Shown here piece after piece: positions 1-7,945 of a DNA stretch of 42,617 nt. Position numbers and translations under genes: made by a program. The notes beneath the pieces are model-generated. The model was not told where the DNA came from. It searched no databases and worked only from the letters and a program-made list of their open reading frames with translations. This stretch comes from Candidatus Heimdallarchaeota archaeon (GTDB lineage Archaea > Asgardarchaeota > Heimdallarchaeia > Heimdallarchaeales > Heimdallarchaeaceae): the NCBI GenBank assembly GCA_023705905.1, contig BPTK01000003.1, forward strand, positions 1-42,617, read 5' to 3'. Numbering within the stretch: the stretch's first letter is position 1; each line of letters begins with the position of its first letter.

Positions 1-71
1 CAGGCTCTGGTTCAGGAATAACTTCCTCAACAACTTCAGGCTCTGGTTCAGGAATGACTTCCTCAACAACT
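1..71. repeat. 36-bp tandem repeat inside coding sequence
   Basis: Two consecutive copies of a 36-bp unit (1-36, and 37-71 or 72), nearly identical with one visible difference (aataact versus aatgact). The unit is a multiple of three and encodes the EPEPEVVEEVIP repeat of the minus-strand gene. More copies may continue beyond the window edge. Confidence 0.85.
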
Positions 72-604
72 GGTCCAGTTGCAGGTTCAATATCTACAGG
101 ATATTCTGCTGGTGGACCTAATTTTTGTTCTGGAATAACTTGAGGTTTTGGTTCTTCAACTGGTTTTTCTACTTTAGAAAAAACTTGCTTAGGAAAAGAA
201 TCCTGTCTAGAATCACCTCTAAATCCGGAAAGATCTGTTTCAATATATTTTTCTTGAACAGTTAGGTTTAGATCTCCTATATTATCTTCAGTTAATTGTT
301 CAAGTCTACTCTTTGCTCCAACTCTTTCCCCTGATGCTATTTGGAAACCTGCTCTACTAATATTATCAGCTTGGCGTCTTCCTGTTCTTTGAGCTACAAG
401 ACCAACATGTTTACCAAAAATCAGGTTCCATTCGTTTTTGTCTCGATTAAAGATTAGGACTCCATCCACATCCATGCTCATCAGTTGAGAGCCAACATCA
501 GAAGCGTCAGATTCCATTATTTTTTGGAATTTAATTTGATCTTTTATCTCACTAAATTCGTTTCTACTGTGGTCATATGCTAGAAAAACATTCATTGGAC
601 TCAT
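1..604 (-). CDS. Unknown protein with Pro/Glu-repeat tail, truncated by window edge
   Basis: An open frame runs from the ATG at 604 (MSPMNVFLAYDHS...) to the left edge without a stop, about 201 codons; the C-terminus lies outside the window. The first ~110 residues look like a folded, charged domain (MDVDGVLIFNRDKNEWN is visible) that I do not recognise. After about residue 130 the sequence becomes a low-complexity linker rich in Pro, Glu and Val, ending in a tandem repeat of the unit EPEPEVVEEVIP. Such acidic proline-rich tracts usually act as flexible spacers. It has the same orientation as the 770-aa membrane protein upstream (138-bp gap), so co-transcription is possible. Function unknown. 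Confidence 0.7.
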   Translation of the reverse strand, partial: MSPMNVFLAYDHSRNEFSEIKDQIKFQKIMESDASDVGSQLMSMDVDGVLIFNRDKNEWNLIFGKHVGLVAQRTGRRQADNISRAGFQIASGERVGAKSRLEQLTEDNIGDLNLTVQEKYIETDLSGFRGDSRQDSFPKQVFSKVEKPVEEPKPQVIPEQKLGPPAEYPVDIEPATGPVVEEVIPEPEPEVVEEVIPEPEP

Positions 605-741
605 AATTATAACCCTTTTAAATCTTTAATAAAATAGAACAGTTTTATTAAAAAAGGTATTCCCTTTAGGCAACGAAAAAGAAGACTTGTAGAAAAGTGT
701 TAGAAGCGGAAAAAAAGAGAAAAAAGAGAACTGATACTTTG

Positions 742-3054
742 TTATTGAGCGTTCACACCGTCAAGTTGTAAGTTGACACCAGCGAGAGCGCTAATTATAT
801 CAGTAATAGCTGTTTGGAATTCGCCTATTCTAAGAAGCGGATTACCATCATCTATAATGTCCAATATTAGATTTACTTCATCTAGTGTATCATATAGACT
901 ATTACGAATGCCTAAAATTGCATCTCTTGTTCCCGACAATTGCGTCATTCCTCCACTTTCTGTTTGATTCATATAGTAGGTTGCTTCAGTAAGGTCAATA
1001 ATTGACGCATGTAATGAGACATTTGCCGCGAGGAAATGATCTTGGGCATTATCATCAGGGGGAGGGGGAACATAGTTAGTATTGTTGAAATCTTCATACC
1101 CTGCAGTTATATTGTTGAAACTGTAACTCAGATGACTTAATCCACTAAACATGTAGTAGAATGAGTTAGCAATGTTATTGGCATTGTAAACGTTCTGAGT
1201 TAAGTTGAATTGAATCAACTGATCTGTAAAACTAAGAGCAGGACCACTAAGTACTCCATATGTGTCATTGGAAGCTTTAGTTCTTACGTCGTTAATCTGT
1301 GTATCAGTAGCAATAGCATCAACAGCCATATCGCCGGTTATAATTCTTAAATCATCCATTGAACTAATTAGCGGTGAGTAATCTGTAATATCTTCATAAG
1401 TAGTATTATCAAAAACACTCAGAGTACTTTGCATTGTAAAGAATACTGTTGCTATATTTCCACCTAAGGAACACAGTGGTACAGTTAAGCCAACCATGTC
1501 TGTTAAGAATGCGACAGTTGAGTTAAGTATTGGTGTATCTGAATTTGCTATTTGCTGGACTTCTGGATTCAAAAGCTCATTATGTACTATACTGAAGTTT
1601 GCAGATGCGTCATCAAAATACGATGAAGTGTCAACTCCTTCTGTTTCATTGTAAAAGGTAGTTGTTGTTCCTATAACATCTCCAGCCTTGAATAAACTAT
1701 AGGCTCCATATAAGAAGTGTGTCAAAGTAGCTGAATCACTTCCACTTGGGACAGTTAACAAAGCATCTATAACTCTTACTGCTCCTTCGAAGATTGAGAG
1801 ATAAGAATCAATCATATCGACTTGTGCCAGTACTGTTTCTGCTATTTCAGCAGGTACGCCTACAGCTTCAAGATCGCTTATTGCTTCTGCAATATCAGTA
1901 ACATTTACTTTGTTCAGCTCTAGTAAAGCATCATCGATGTAATCGGTACTATTACCTAAAACCAACAACCCTTCGTTTACCTTGTCGATTCCTTCTTCAA
2001 ACCGAGTGTCATTAATCTCACTTTCAATTTGTGTTACAGTTCCATCCTTAGTACTAAGGAAACTGCCACCTTCACCAAAAGAGGTCATAGCATCTTCCAT
2101 ACCCTCTAGAACAAGGAACGTACCATTCGCAAACGGGCCTAGACCCGAAGAAATGTGCAACGCCGCTAAAGCTACGTAGTAAATATTTTCTATAAACGTC
2201 CCTAGTACCGGTATCGTTGACGACAACCCAATAATTCCAGACTCTTGCATACCTAATAAATTATCAGCACTCTGCTGGAAGAATTCAGACGCCAAGTAAA
2301 AGGCCAATATAGCTTCATCCATTTCCTCCTGTGTTGCATTTTCAAAATCGAGGAAAATGCTGAACCCTTGACCTAAATAAATAGCGCCAGGTAGGATATC
2401 AGTTGTTATTGCCATAACTCCCGAGAAGAGGAGATGCACAACTGGTGTTAAGATTAACCCAATGAAGAAAAATACTAATGCAAATAATGAGGCTAGTATA
2501 GTCCATATTTTTGGCTGTGTCGTAAAGATTTGTACCAGCCAAGTTAACGCCAGTGGTCCGAATATGAACAATGGAAGGGAAAGTACTAAATCAATTACGA
2601 AAGCAAATTGAGTGTAAGTACGAATTTCGTCTATGTCCAAGTCACCAAGAATTCCTATTTCGGATAGTGTTTCATTCATGCCTTCTGCTGTATTAAGAAA
2701 TAGATCTACTCCTTCAGACACCGGAGCAAATGGATTGTATACCGGTGCTTGAATTACGTTATTAAACAAGTAACCTGTTCCAAATACAATTATAAGCAAT
2801 ATTGGTACAGACAGAAGTGTTCTAGATTTATCACGTACTAAACCAGCAAAAATGGCTAGACCTACAATTCCTAATATGTAGGCTATCAATGTGGAAGTAA
2901 AGCTTTCTCCAGGTTGCATTGCCGCTTCAAGGATAAACATTAAAGCTACAAAGAAAACAAGAAAGAAAAGTAAACCAATTCCCCAATAACTCCACTTTTT
3001 CCCACTTTCCACTGGTTCTTCCTGTGGTATTTTTTGTGGTTCTTGTATACTCAT
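742..3054 (-). CDS. Large membrane protein with ~540-residue extracytoplasmic domain, unknown
   Basis: 770 aa, ATG at 3054. A short polar N-terminus is followed by five strongly hydrophobic segments near residues 24-45, 55-73, 80-100, 150-175 and 183-215. The remaining ~540 residues are largely soluble, with repeated amphipathic helical stretches (for example IGLSSTIPVLGTFIENIYYV) and many N-x-S/T sequons, as expected for a glycosylated domain outside an archaeal cell. There is no C-terminal anchor and no recognisable enzymatic motif. A PPPPDDN linker lies around residue 660. It is transcribed toward the Pro/Glu-repeat gene. I do not recognise the family; surface architecture or adhesion is a guess from topology only. 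Confidence 0.75.
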   Translation of the reverse strand: MSIQEPQKIPQEEPVESGKKWSYWGIGLLFFLVFFVALMFILEAAMQPGESFTSTLIAYILGIVGLAIFAGLVRDKSRTLLSVPILLIIVFGTGYLFNNVIQAPVYNPFAPVSEGVDLFLNTAEGMNETLSEIGILGDLDIDEIRTYTQFAFVIDLVLSLPLFIFGPLALTWLVQIFTTQPKIWTILASLFALVFFFIGLILTPVVHLLFSGVMAITTDILPGAIYLGQGFSIFLDFENATQEEMDEAILAFYLASEFFQQSADNLLGMQESGIIGLSSTIPVLGTFIENIYYVALAALHISSGLGPFANGTFLVLEGMEDAMTSFGEGGSFLSTKDGTVTQIESEINDTRFEEGIDKVNEGLLVLGNSTDYIDDALLELNKVNVTDIAEAISDLEAVGVPAEIAETVLAQVDMIDSYLSIFEGAVRVIDALLTVPSGSDSATLTHFLYGAYSLFKAGDVIGTTTTFYNETEGVDTSSYFDDASANFSIVHNELLNPEVQQIANSDTPILNSTVAFLTDMVGLTVPLCSLGGNIATVFFTMQSTLSVFDNTTYEDITDYSPLISSMDDLRIITGDMAVDAIATDTQINDVRTKASNDTYGVLSGPALSFTDQLIQFNLTQNVYNANNIANSFYYMFSGLSHLSYSFNNITAGYEDFNNTNYVPPPPDDNAQDHFLAANVSLHASIIDLTEATYYMNQTESGGMTQLSGTRDAILGIRNSLYDTLDEVNLILDIIDDGNPLLRIGEFQTAITDIISALAGVNLQLDGVNAQ

Positions 3055-3177
3055 AAAATCATCTTTTTGACTTTCTAACTATCATGTAGCTAATTGATAT
3101 ATTTATAGCTGTCGAAATTCTTAAAATGTCAAATTCTATGTTTAAGAAGTGAAAAGAGAAGAAACAAGAAATATAAT

Positions 3178-3648
3178 CTAAAGTAAGTTTTCACGAAGAG
3201 ATATTCGTAGATTAAATCCAAATTCCTTGTTTAGGTGAGATATGTTAAGAAATTTTTGTGTGGATTTGTACAATAACAATTCGATAGATTGCAAATTAGA
3301 ACCTATTATTGGAACAGATATTGTTGGAAAAACAATGAATAAAAGAACCGGTGTGAATGCACCTTCATCGCTTTCATCATCGATTAAAACCATATCGAAA
3401 CCGTAAACGAAGTAATTTTTAGATAGTTGAAGAAGACCTCGAAAACGTCTTGAGTTGGATAAATCGTAAGGGAGACCATTCATTAATGTTGATGTGCCTT
3501 TAATTGCCAATTTCATTAGAAGATCCTCAGTCAAGGAAGAGTCGTTAGATATAACAACTGGCCCAAGTTTGTGATCAAATTTAACTAAAACAACCCCTAA
3601 ATCCAGAGAGTTACCATGTAAAAGTGTGCATGATGACATTATGACCAC
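3178..3648 (-). CDS. Small longin/roadblock-like protein
   Basis: 156 aa. The longest start is a GTG at 3648, with an ATG three codons later at 3639. The N-terminal half has the pattern GVVLVKFDHKLGPVVISND. A FD-x(3)-GP-hydrophobic pattern near the N-terminus is common in small longin-like and roadblock-like alpha/beta proteins of archaea. The middle has two hydrophobic strands (YFVYGFDMVLIDDE and FTPVLLFIVFP) and the C-terminus a helix. No catalytic residues are evident. In Asgard archaea such domains often belong to small-GTPase regulatory systems, but no GTPase is adjacent. Fold assignment is inference. Confidence 0.55.
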   Translation of the reverse strand: MVIMSSCTLLHGNSLDLGVVLVKFDHKLGPVVISNDSSLTEDLLMKLAIKGTSTLMNGLPYDLSNSRRFRGLLQLSKNYFVYGFDMVLIDDESDEGAFTPVLLFIVFPTISVPIIGSNLQSIELLLYKSTQKFLNISHLNKEFGFNLRISLRENLL

Positions 3649-3750
3649 ATAACTATTCTCTTCAAGCTATTTAAGAAAAAAGAGGGGCAATATTGAAAGT
3701 GAAGAAATTGAGTTTTCAAAGTTAACTATCTTCTAATAAATATTGTAATT

Positions 3751-3835
3751 TGGTGCGGGGAGGGAGAGTCGAACTCCCGAACTACTAAAGACTGGATCCT
3801 AAGTCCAGCGCCTTTGACCACTCGGCAATCCCCGC
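3751..3835 (-). tRNA. tRNA-Leu (anticodon UAG)
   Basis: Acceptor arms GCGGGGA and TCCCCGC pair perfectly, and discriminator A and CCA are encoded (3754, 3753-3751). The anticodon stem CTGGA/TCCAG encloses loop CTTAGGA with anticodon TAG. A long variable region, typical of tRNA-Leu, precedes the T arm GGGAG-TTCGACT-CTCCC. No intron. Confidence 0.95.
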
Positions 3836-3962
3836 ACTTCGGAAAAACATTGCAGTCAACTGTTTCAGTTTGTTGGATTTTTTAAATTTATCTTTCTATT
3901 AATAAAAATGGGCATGTGTAGTAATAGAATTAGTTTTAGTAAAAATCCTTGTTTGAAAAAAT

Positions 3963-4071
3963 TGGTGCCTCGACCGGGATTTGAACCCGGGTCTGCGGAT
4001 TTTCCTGCTTTGTCACGCGGACTTTCACATGTGAAAGTCCGCAATGATTGGCCGAACTACACCATCGAGGC
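3963..4071 (-). tRNA. tRNA-Glu (anticodon UUC) with 31-nt intron
   Basis: Acceptor GCCTCGA pairs with TCGAGGC; discriminator A and CCA are encoded. The anticodon stem GCGGA/TCCGC carries loop CTTTCAA (anticodon TTC) once an intron is removed. The intron occupies 4001-4031, between positions 37 and 38, the canonical archaeal site. Exon 1 is 4071-4032 and exon 2 is 4000-3963. The intron repeats part of the anticodon arm (GAAAGTCCGC), allowing an alternative pairing of the precursor. The T arm CCGGG-TTCAAAT-CCCGG is intact. Confidence 0.93.
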
Positions 4072-4161
4072 ATTGTTTGTGCTATCCGTTTTTCTTTCTT
4101 TCCTTTTTAATATCTTTCGTTATTGGCTTTTTGAATTGTAATTATGCCTTTGCTAGGTTTT

Positions 4162-4938
4162 TTAGTTTTTCACCATTTCTCCAAGAAATAGCAATATTTT
4201 ATCAAAAACCTCTTGTCTATTTGAATCTACAGTTAAAATATGATCCCCCTTCTGTACAAAAAATAATTCTTTTTTTGTTTTCAAATCTCTGTACAACTCT
4301 TCTGCTCCTTCTGGTTTGGCAGTTTTATCTTCTTTAGACTGAATTATTAACACTGGAATGTTAATCTCGACTACTTTCTTGTGCAATACTTTTAGCATTT
4401 TGTACAATTGATGAGCTGCAGGTGTAGAATCATTAGAATAGGAAAAGAGATTATTTTCTACATACCATTTAATTCTCTCTTCATCTCTTGGTCTGTGAGC
4501 TCCAAAGAGACTACCAAACCATGTAACAAATGATAGAGTTTTTGATAAATGATAGTAAGCACTGACAGTGAAAACTGCTTTAAACTTCATTTGTGTTGCA
4601 GAGTATAAGGATAAAGCTCCACCCATTGAAATCCCTCCGAGAAAAATGTTAGTATATTTAGGAACATATTTTTCATATGCTTGCTGTATATCATCAATCC
4701 AATCTTCCCAAATTACATCATCCATATCATCAGATTTAGTCCCATGTCCCTTCAGAAGGATTCCAATTACATCATATTCTTTAGTATGAAGGAATTCTCC
4801 TAGTGGTCTTGTCTCAGTTGCTGAAGCGCCAAAACCATGTACTAAAATGATTAGATCCTTCGATTTCTTTTTGGTATTTTTAAAATAGTACGGTTTGGCA
4901 AGTTCTCTTAATCGTTTAGGATAGAAACTTTTAGACAT
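4162..4938 (-). CDS. Alpha/beta hydrolase (esterase/lipase, monoglyceride-lipase-like)
   Basis: Serine hydrolase of the alpha/beta fold. Counted from ATG 4938 (258 aa), the protein shows the oxyanion-hole HGFG motif, the nucleophile elbow GGISMGG, a likely acid Asp in QSKEDKT, and the catalytic His in KGDHIL near the C-terminus. Layout and size match small cytosolic carboxylesterases and monoacylglycerol lipases; the natural substrate cannot be told. A longer in-frame start at 5148 exists, but that extension would lie antisense to the well-supported Lrp-domain gene, so I place the start at MSKSFYPKRL. The two genes are then divergent with a 114-bp intergenic space. Confidence 0.85.
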   Translation of the reverse strand: MSKSFYPKRLRELAKPYYFKNTKKKSKDLIILVHGFGASATETRPLGEFLHTKEYDVIGILLKGHGTKSDDMDDVIWEDWIDDIQQAYEKYVPKYTNIFLGGISMGGALSLYSATQMKFKAVFTVSAYYHLSKTLSFVTWFGSLFGAHRPRDEERIKWYVENNLFSYSNDSTPAAHQLYKMLKVLHKKVVEINIPVLIIQSKEDKTAKPEGAEELYRDLKTKKELFFVQKGDHILTVDSNRQEVFDKILLFLGEMVKN

Positions 4939-5052
4939 ATATGATGAATCAGCCAATTTAACTATAAAATATCGTTGATTTATACATAAATTGTTAATGT
5001 CTGAAAAAAGTTTATTAAACGTGTCACCATATAGTTTGTTGGTGAAATCCAA

Positions 5053-5286
5053 ATGGCAATAGCTTTCATCCTGATTAATAGTGAAATAGGCGAAGAAAAG
5101 AGCGTACTCGACCAACTTATGTCCCTTCCAAATGTCAGTGAAGCCCATGTAGTCTATGGTGTTTATGACTTAATTGCGAAGATCGAAGCAGATACCATGG
5201 ATGAATTAAAGAAGATTGTTACTGAAAATCTACGAGCATTAGAAAATGTACGTAGTACAATGACAATGATCTGTGTCGAGAAATAA
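5053..5286 (+). CDS. Stand-alone Lrp/AsnC ligand-binding (RAM) domain protein
   Basis: 77 aa, matching the C-terminal effector domain of Lrp/AsnC regulators: starts MAIAFILINSEIGEE, contains the conserved VVYGVYDLIAKIEADT segment and ends VRSTMTMICVEK. There is no helix-turn-helix, so this is a single-domain protein of the SAM/RAM type. Such proteins form dimers or octamers that bind amino acids and may assemble with full-length Lrp proteins. It lies between a divergent hydrolase and plsY (110-bp gap). Confidence 0.9.
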   Translation: MAIAFILINSEIGEEKSVLDQLMSLPNVSEAHVVYGVYDLIAKIEADTMDELKKIVTENLRALENVRSTMTMICVEK

Positions 5287-5396
5287 ATTCTTCTTGAAGA
5301 CGCTTCTTATTTTTCTTACATCCACATAGTGGGAACTTTATTCTTATATTATATTTTCAAACAAATTTTAAATAAAAGTCACTAGGTCTTACTATC

Positions 5397-6125
5397 ATGA
5401 GTTATGAAATAGTATATGAGATATTATTAGTACTACTTGGTTACTTCTGTGGCTCTATTCCTGTAGCATATTTAATTGGAAAAATTGGTCATGGTATAGA
5501 TATAAGAGAACACGGTTCGGGCAATATGGGAACCGCCAACGTTTTGAGGACTCTAGGAAAGAAGGCAGGATTAACAACTCTTATCCTAGATATGCTCAAA
5601 GGAACAATAGCTGTCTTATGTGCTAGATTCTATCTTTGGTTTGGTGAGTATAGTTATTTTGGAACCGACGGGGACAGTGGTTTCCCATTAACCTTAGATG
5701 AGGGGTTCTTCCTAGCTTTGGTGGCTTTTATGACAATAATTGGTCATAGTCTTCCGGTATGGCTTAAATTCCGAGGAGGTAAATCTGCTGCAGTAGGAGC
5801 AGGAGCAATGTTGGGGATTAGCCCCATTGCTTGGGCAGTAATCATGATTATCTGGTTCTTCCTCCTGAAATATACAAAACTAATGTCTCTCTCGAATTTA
5901 ACTGTAACATTAATCTCTATACCATTCTACTGGTATTTTGGAGGTAGTGGTAATGGTTTCTTTGGCAATCAAAGTTTATGGGCTTTGATAGTCAGTGTGG
6001 TAATGGTTGTTTTTATTTACTGGAGACACAGAGCAAACATTAAGCGTCTTCTTACCGGAACAGAAAGAAAGATGGGTCAAAAGGTTGACATAGAAGAGAA
6101 AAAGGAAACGGTGGAAGCTAGTTAA
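5397..6125 (+). CDS. plsY: Glycerol-3-phosphate acyltransferase PlsY (acyl-phosphate dependent)
   Basis: 242 aa integral membrane enzyme. The three PlsY signatures are all present: CGSIPVAYLIGK followed by REHGSGNMGTANVLRTLG, then GHSLPVWLKFRGGKSAAVG, then the C-terminal cytosolic HRANIKRLLTGTERK. Several hydrophobic segments separate them, as in the family. In bacteria PlsY moves an acyl group from acyl-phosphate to the sn-1 position of glycerol-3-phosphate, the first step of ester phospholipid synthesis. Its substrate in an archaeon with ether-linked isoprenoid lipids is unclear. No PlsX or PlsC is in the window. The insert between the first and second motifs (DGDSGFPLTL) is slightly extended. 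Confidence 0.95.
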   Translation: MSYEIVYEILLVLLGYFCGSIPVAYLIGKIGHGIDIREHGSGNMGTANVLRTLGKKAGLTTLILDMLKGTIAVLCARFYLWFGEYSYFGTDGDSGFPLTLDEGFFLALVAFMTIIGHSLPVWLKFRGGKSAAVGAGAMLGISPIAWAVIMIIWFFLLKYTKLMSLSNLTVTLISIPFYWYFGGSGNGFFGNQSLWALIVSVVMVVFIYWRHRANIKRLLTGTERKMGQKVDIEEKKETVEAS

Positions 6126-6138
6126 TCTCTTTTTTTTA
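6126..6138 (+). terminator. T-rich archaeal terminator after plsY
   Basis: An eight-T run within tctcttttttttac begins just after the plsY stop codon. Archaeal RNA polymerase terminates on such oligo-T stretches without a hairpin. The next gene has its own TATA box just downstream. Confidence 0.55.
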
Positions 6139-6150
6139 CTATTCAAAAAA

Positions 6151-6158
6151 CATATATT
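6151..6158 (+). promoter_or_regulatory. TATA box for a probably leaderless mRNA
   Basis: The sequence catatatt lies about 26 nt upstream of the GTG at 6181, the distance at which archaeal transcription starts. There is no Shine-Dalgarno sequence before that GTG and an in-frame stop lies a few codons upstream, so the protease mRNA is probably leaderless. Confidence 0.5.
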
Positions 6159-6180
6159 GGTTTGAGAATACATATTACCC

Positions 6181-7758
6181 GTGAAAAATCCTTTCGAGAA
6201 ACCCCTCTTCACTTTTCTTTTTATAATGTCCTTAGGTTTTGCTGTGTTAAGTGGTCTTTTCATCACTCAAATCGTAATAAATAGTACATCAGATTCTGAA
6301 CTAACTATTATTTCAGTCGAAGAAAGCACAACAAAAGGTGATCCTGTCAAAATAGTTGCTGAAGTTTACATCGGTAAAAGAGGAGATATTTTAATCGAAG
6401 GTATTCAATTTGGTATAGTTTCTGAAATTTACAATTTCAACACCACAGTCTTTCAAGAAATTAACCAAACCAAAAGTGGGAGAGCTAGCTATAACATTAC
6501 AATTTTCTTACAGCCTTTACTAAATTCAAGCGATGGATTCTATGCATTGAATGTCGGTAATTACTATGCATTGAATGTCGGTGATTATAATTTGTATTCT
6601 GCTAATATCATGTTTGGAGAGGAATTACCTTCTGTGTTTAAGAAAATAAATTTTGATTTCAGTATAATCAATCCTGTAAGGGAGGAAAAAGCTACCAATG
6701 GAGATTTTGGAGATGAATTAGCAGGATGGGAGATTAACAAACTAGACACTATACTTATTCCTGATTTAGAAGTCTCATCACCTCTAGATGGGTCTTCATT
6801 TCATGTTTCCAACGTTGATACTATTATAGCAGCTAATCAGACTTGGGTTTCAATATCTCAAAACATGAATTTAACAAATGCACATTTCGTTTCCTTTGAT
6901 ATACTATTAGATAAACCAGGCATCCTAGGGGTTAATTTAACCATAAATGGTAATCCACAGACAATGGATCTTGTTTTAACTGAAAGCTCTTCAACCAATC
7001 AAATAGTCTATTTTGAGTATACTGAAGGGGTAACCAATGTCACGCTTCTAATCATTTTTACAGAAATTACAGAATATTCCAATGTTTACTTAGATAATAT
7101 ATCGGTAATTAGTTATGAACATAGAGTGTTTGTCGTTGCACTGAATGATAATTGGGAAGTGATGAACGATAAGGTCATCAGACAAGACCCAATCATTGGA
7201 ATTACTAATGCATCATTATATTTTGAAAAAGATTTAGGCATTAAACTTATTCCAATATTGGAATTAGATTGGCACCCCCCTATAACTGAATATCCTGATG
7301 TTTATGACTATGGTAAACAAATAACTGGGGATTTACTTAACTTAGAAGGTGAGTGGGATGTAATGCCTGGAAGATCTGTAAGCAATAATGGATTTGATTT
7401 TCTATCTTGCTTCTCTAACCAAACAAGCGATCATTTTGGTTTTGCATTTATTGACAGTAACATAGCTTTTCATTTTGCTAGATCCCGAGAGCTAGAAAAT
7501 TATCTAGAGGATTATCTAGATGGTGGTTTCAGCATTCCTGAAGAATGGGTAGAAAATATTATTCAACATGAAATTAGTCATGATTTTGGAGCACTGGATA
7601 GAGATAGAGATATCTACCTTCCAAGCATAATGAGCAAACCATATGACGCAGATCAAGCCTTGACTGACTTTCTACTCAACAAATTATGGTCACAAGTAAA
7701 TAACTGGTTACTAGAAGATATATTACTAATACTTGAAAACAGAGCTATGTTTGATTGA
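6181..7758 (+). CDS. Membrane-anchored metzincin-like zinc metalloprotease
   Basis: 525 aa from GTG 6181, the only start before residue 16. One N-terminal hydrophobic segment (about residues 8-30, LFTFLFIMSLGFAVLSGLFI) serves as signal or anchor. The extracytoplasmic part has many N-x-S/T sequons and a probable beta-sandwich region starting NGDFGDELAGWE near residue 180, resembling carbohydrate-binding jelly rolls. The C-terminal domain has HEISHDFGALD (residues 463-473), fitting the metzincin zinc site HExxHxxGxxH/D with Asp as third ligand, followed by a candidate Met-turn SIM at 482-484. Substrate unknown. A 24-bp in-frame duplication (6541-6588) repeats YALNVG(N/D)Y. Confidence 0.75.
   Translation: MKNPFEKPLFTFLFIMSLGFAVLSGLFITQIVINSTSDSELTIISVEESTTKGDPVKIVAEVYIGKRGDILIEGIQFGIVSEIYNFNTTVFQEINQTKSGRASYNITIFLQPLLNSSDGFYALNVGNYYALNVGDYNLYSANIMFGEELPSVFKKINFDFSIINPVREEKATNGDFGDELAGWEINKLDTILIPDLEVSSPLDGSSFHVSNVDTIIAANQTWVSISQNMNLTNAHFVSFDILLDKPGILGVNLTINGNPQTMDLVLTESSSTNQIVYFEYTEGVTNVTLLIIFTEITEYSNVYLDNISVISYEHRVFVVALNDNWEVMNDKVIRQDPIIGITNASLYFEKDLGIKLIPILELDWHPPITEYPDVYDYGKQITGDLLNLEGEWDVMPGRSVSNNGFDFLSCFSNQTSDHFGFAFIDSNIAFHFARSRELENYLEDYLDGGFSIPEEWVENIIQHEISHDFGALDRDRDIYLPSIMSKPYDADQALTDFLLNKLWSQVNNWLLEDILLILENRAMFD
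6541..6588 (+). repeat. 24-bp tandem duplication within the protease gene
   Basis: Copies 6541-6564 and 6565-6588 differ at two positions only and encode YALNVGNY then YALNVGDY. It is in frame and looks recent. Confidence 0.9.
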
Positions 7759-7834
7759 ATTTGTGTAAGCTGTAATTACAAGAACGAAAAGCTTAATTAC
7801 ATAAGGTAGGGAAAAATACTGAAGAAACATTCTT

Positions 7835-7911
7835 GGCCGGATGGTCTAGCTTGGTATGGCCCTGGTTTTGGGAATCAGAGATCCTGTGTTCAAATCACAG
7901 TCCGGCCACCA
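7835..7911 (+). tRNA. tRNA-Pro (anticodon UGG)
   Basis: Acceptor GGCCGGA pairs with TCCGGCC, followed by A and an encoded CCA. The anticodon stem CTGGT/ATCAG encloses TTTGGGA (anticodon TGG). The T arm CTGTG-TTCAAAT-CACAG is complete. No intron. It sits between the protease gene and the convergent MBL hydrolase gene. Confidence 0.95.
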
Positions 7912-7945
7912 TACTTTTTAAACTAAATTGACAAAAATATATTAT

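Noticed and set aside
3908-4337. Two plus-strand ORFs over the tRNA-Glu region
   Set aside because: They translate tRNA and hydrolase antisense sequence, rich in Phe/Leu from A/T-rich strands.
4939-5148. N-terminal extension of the alpha/beta hydrolase frame
   Set aside because: It lies antisense over the Lrp-domain gene and lacks homology to hydrolase N-termini; the ATG at 4938 gives the normal domain length.
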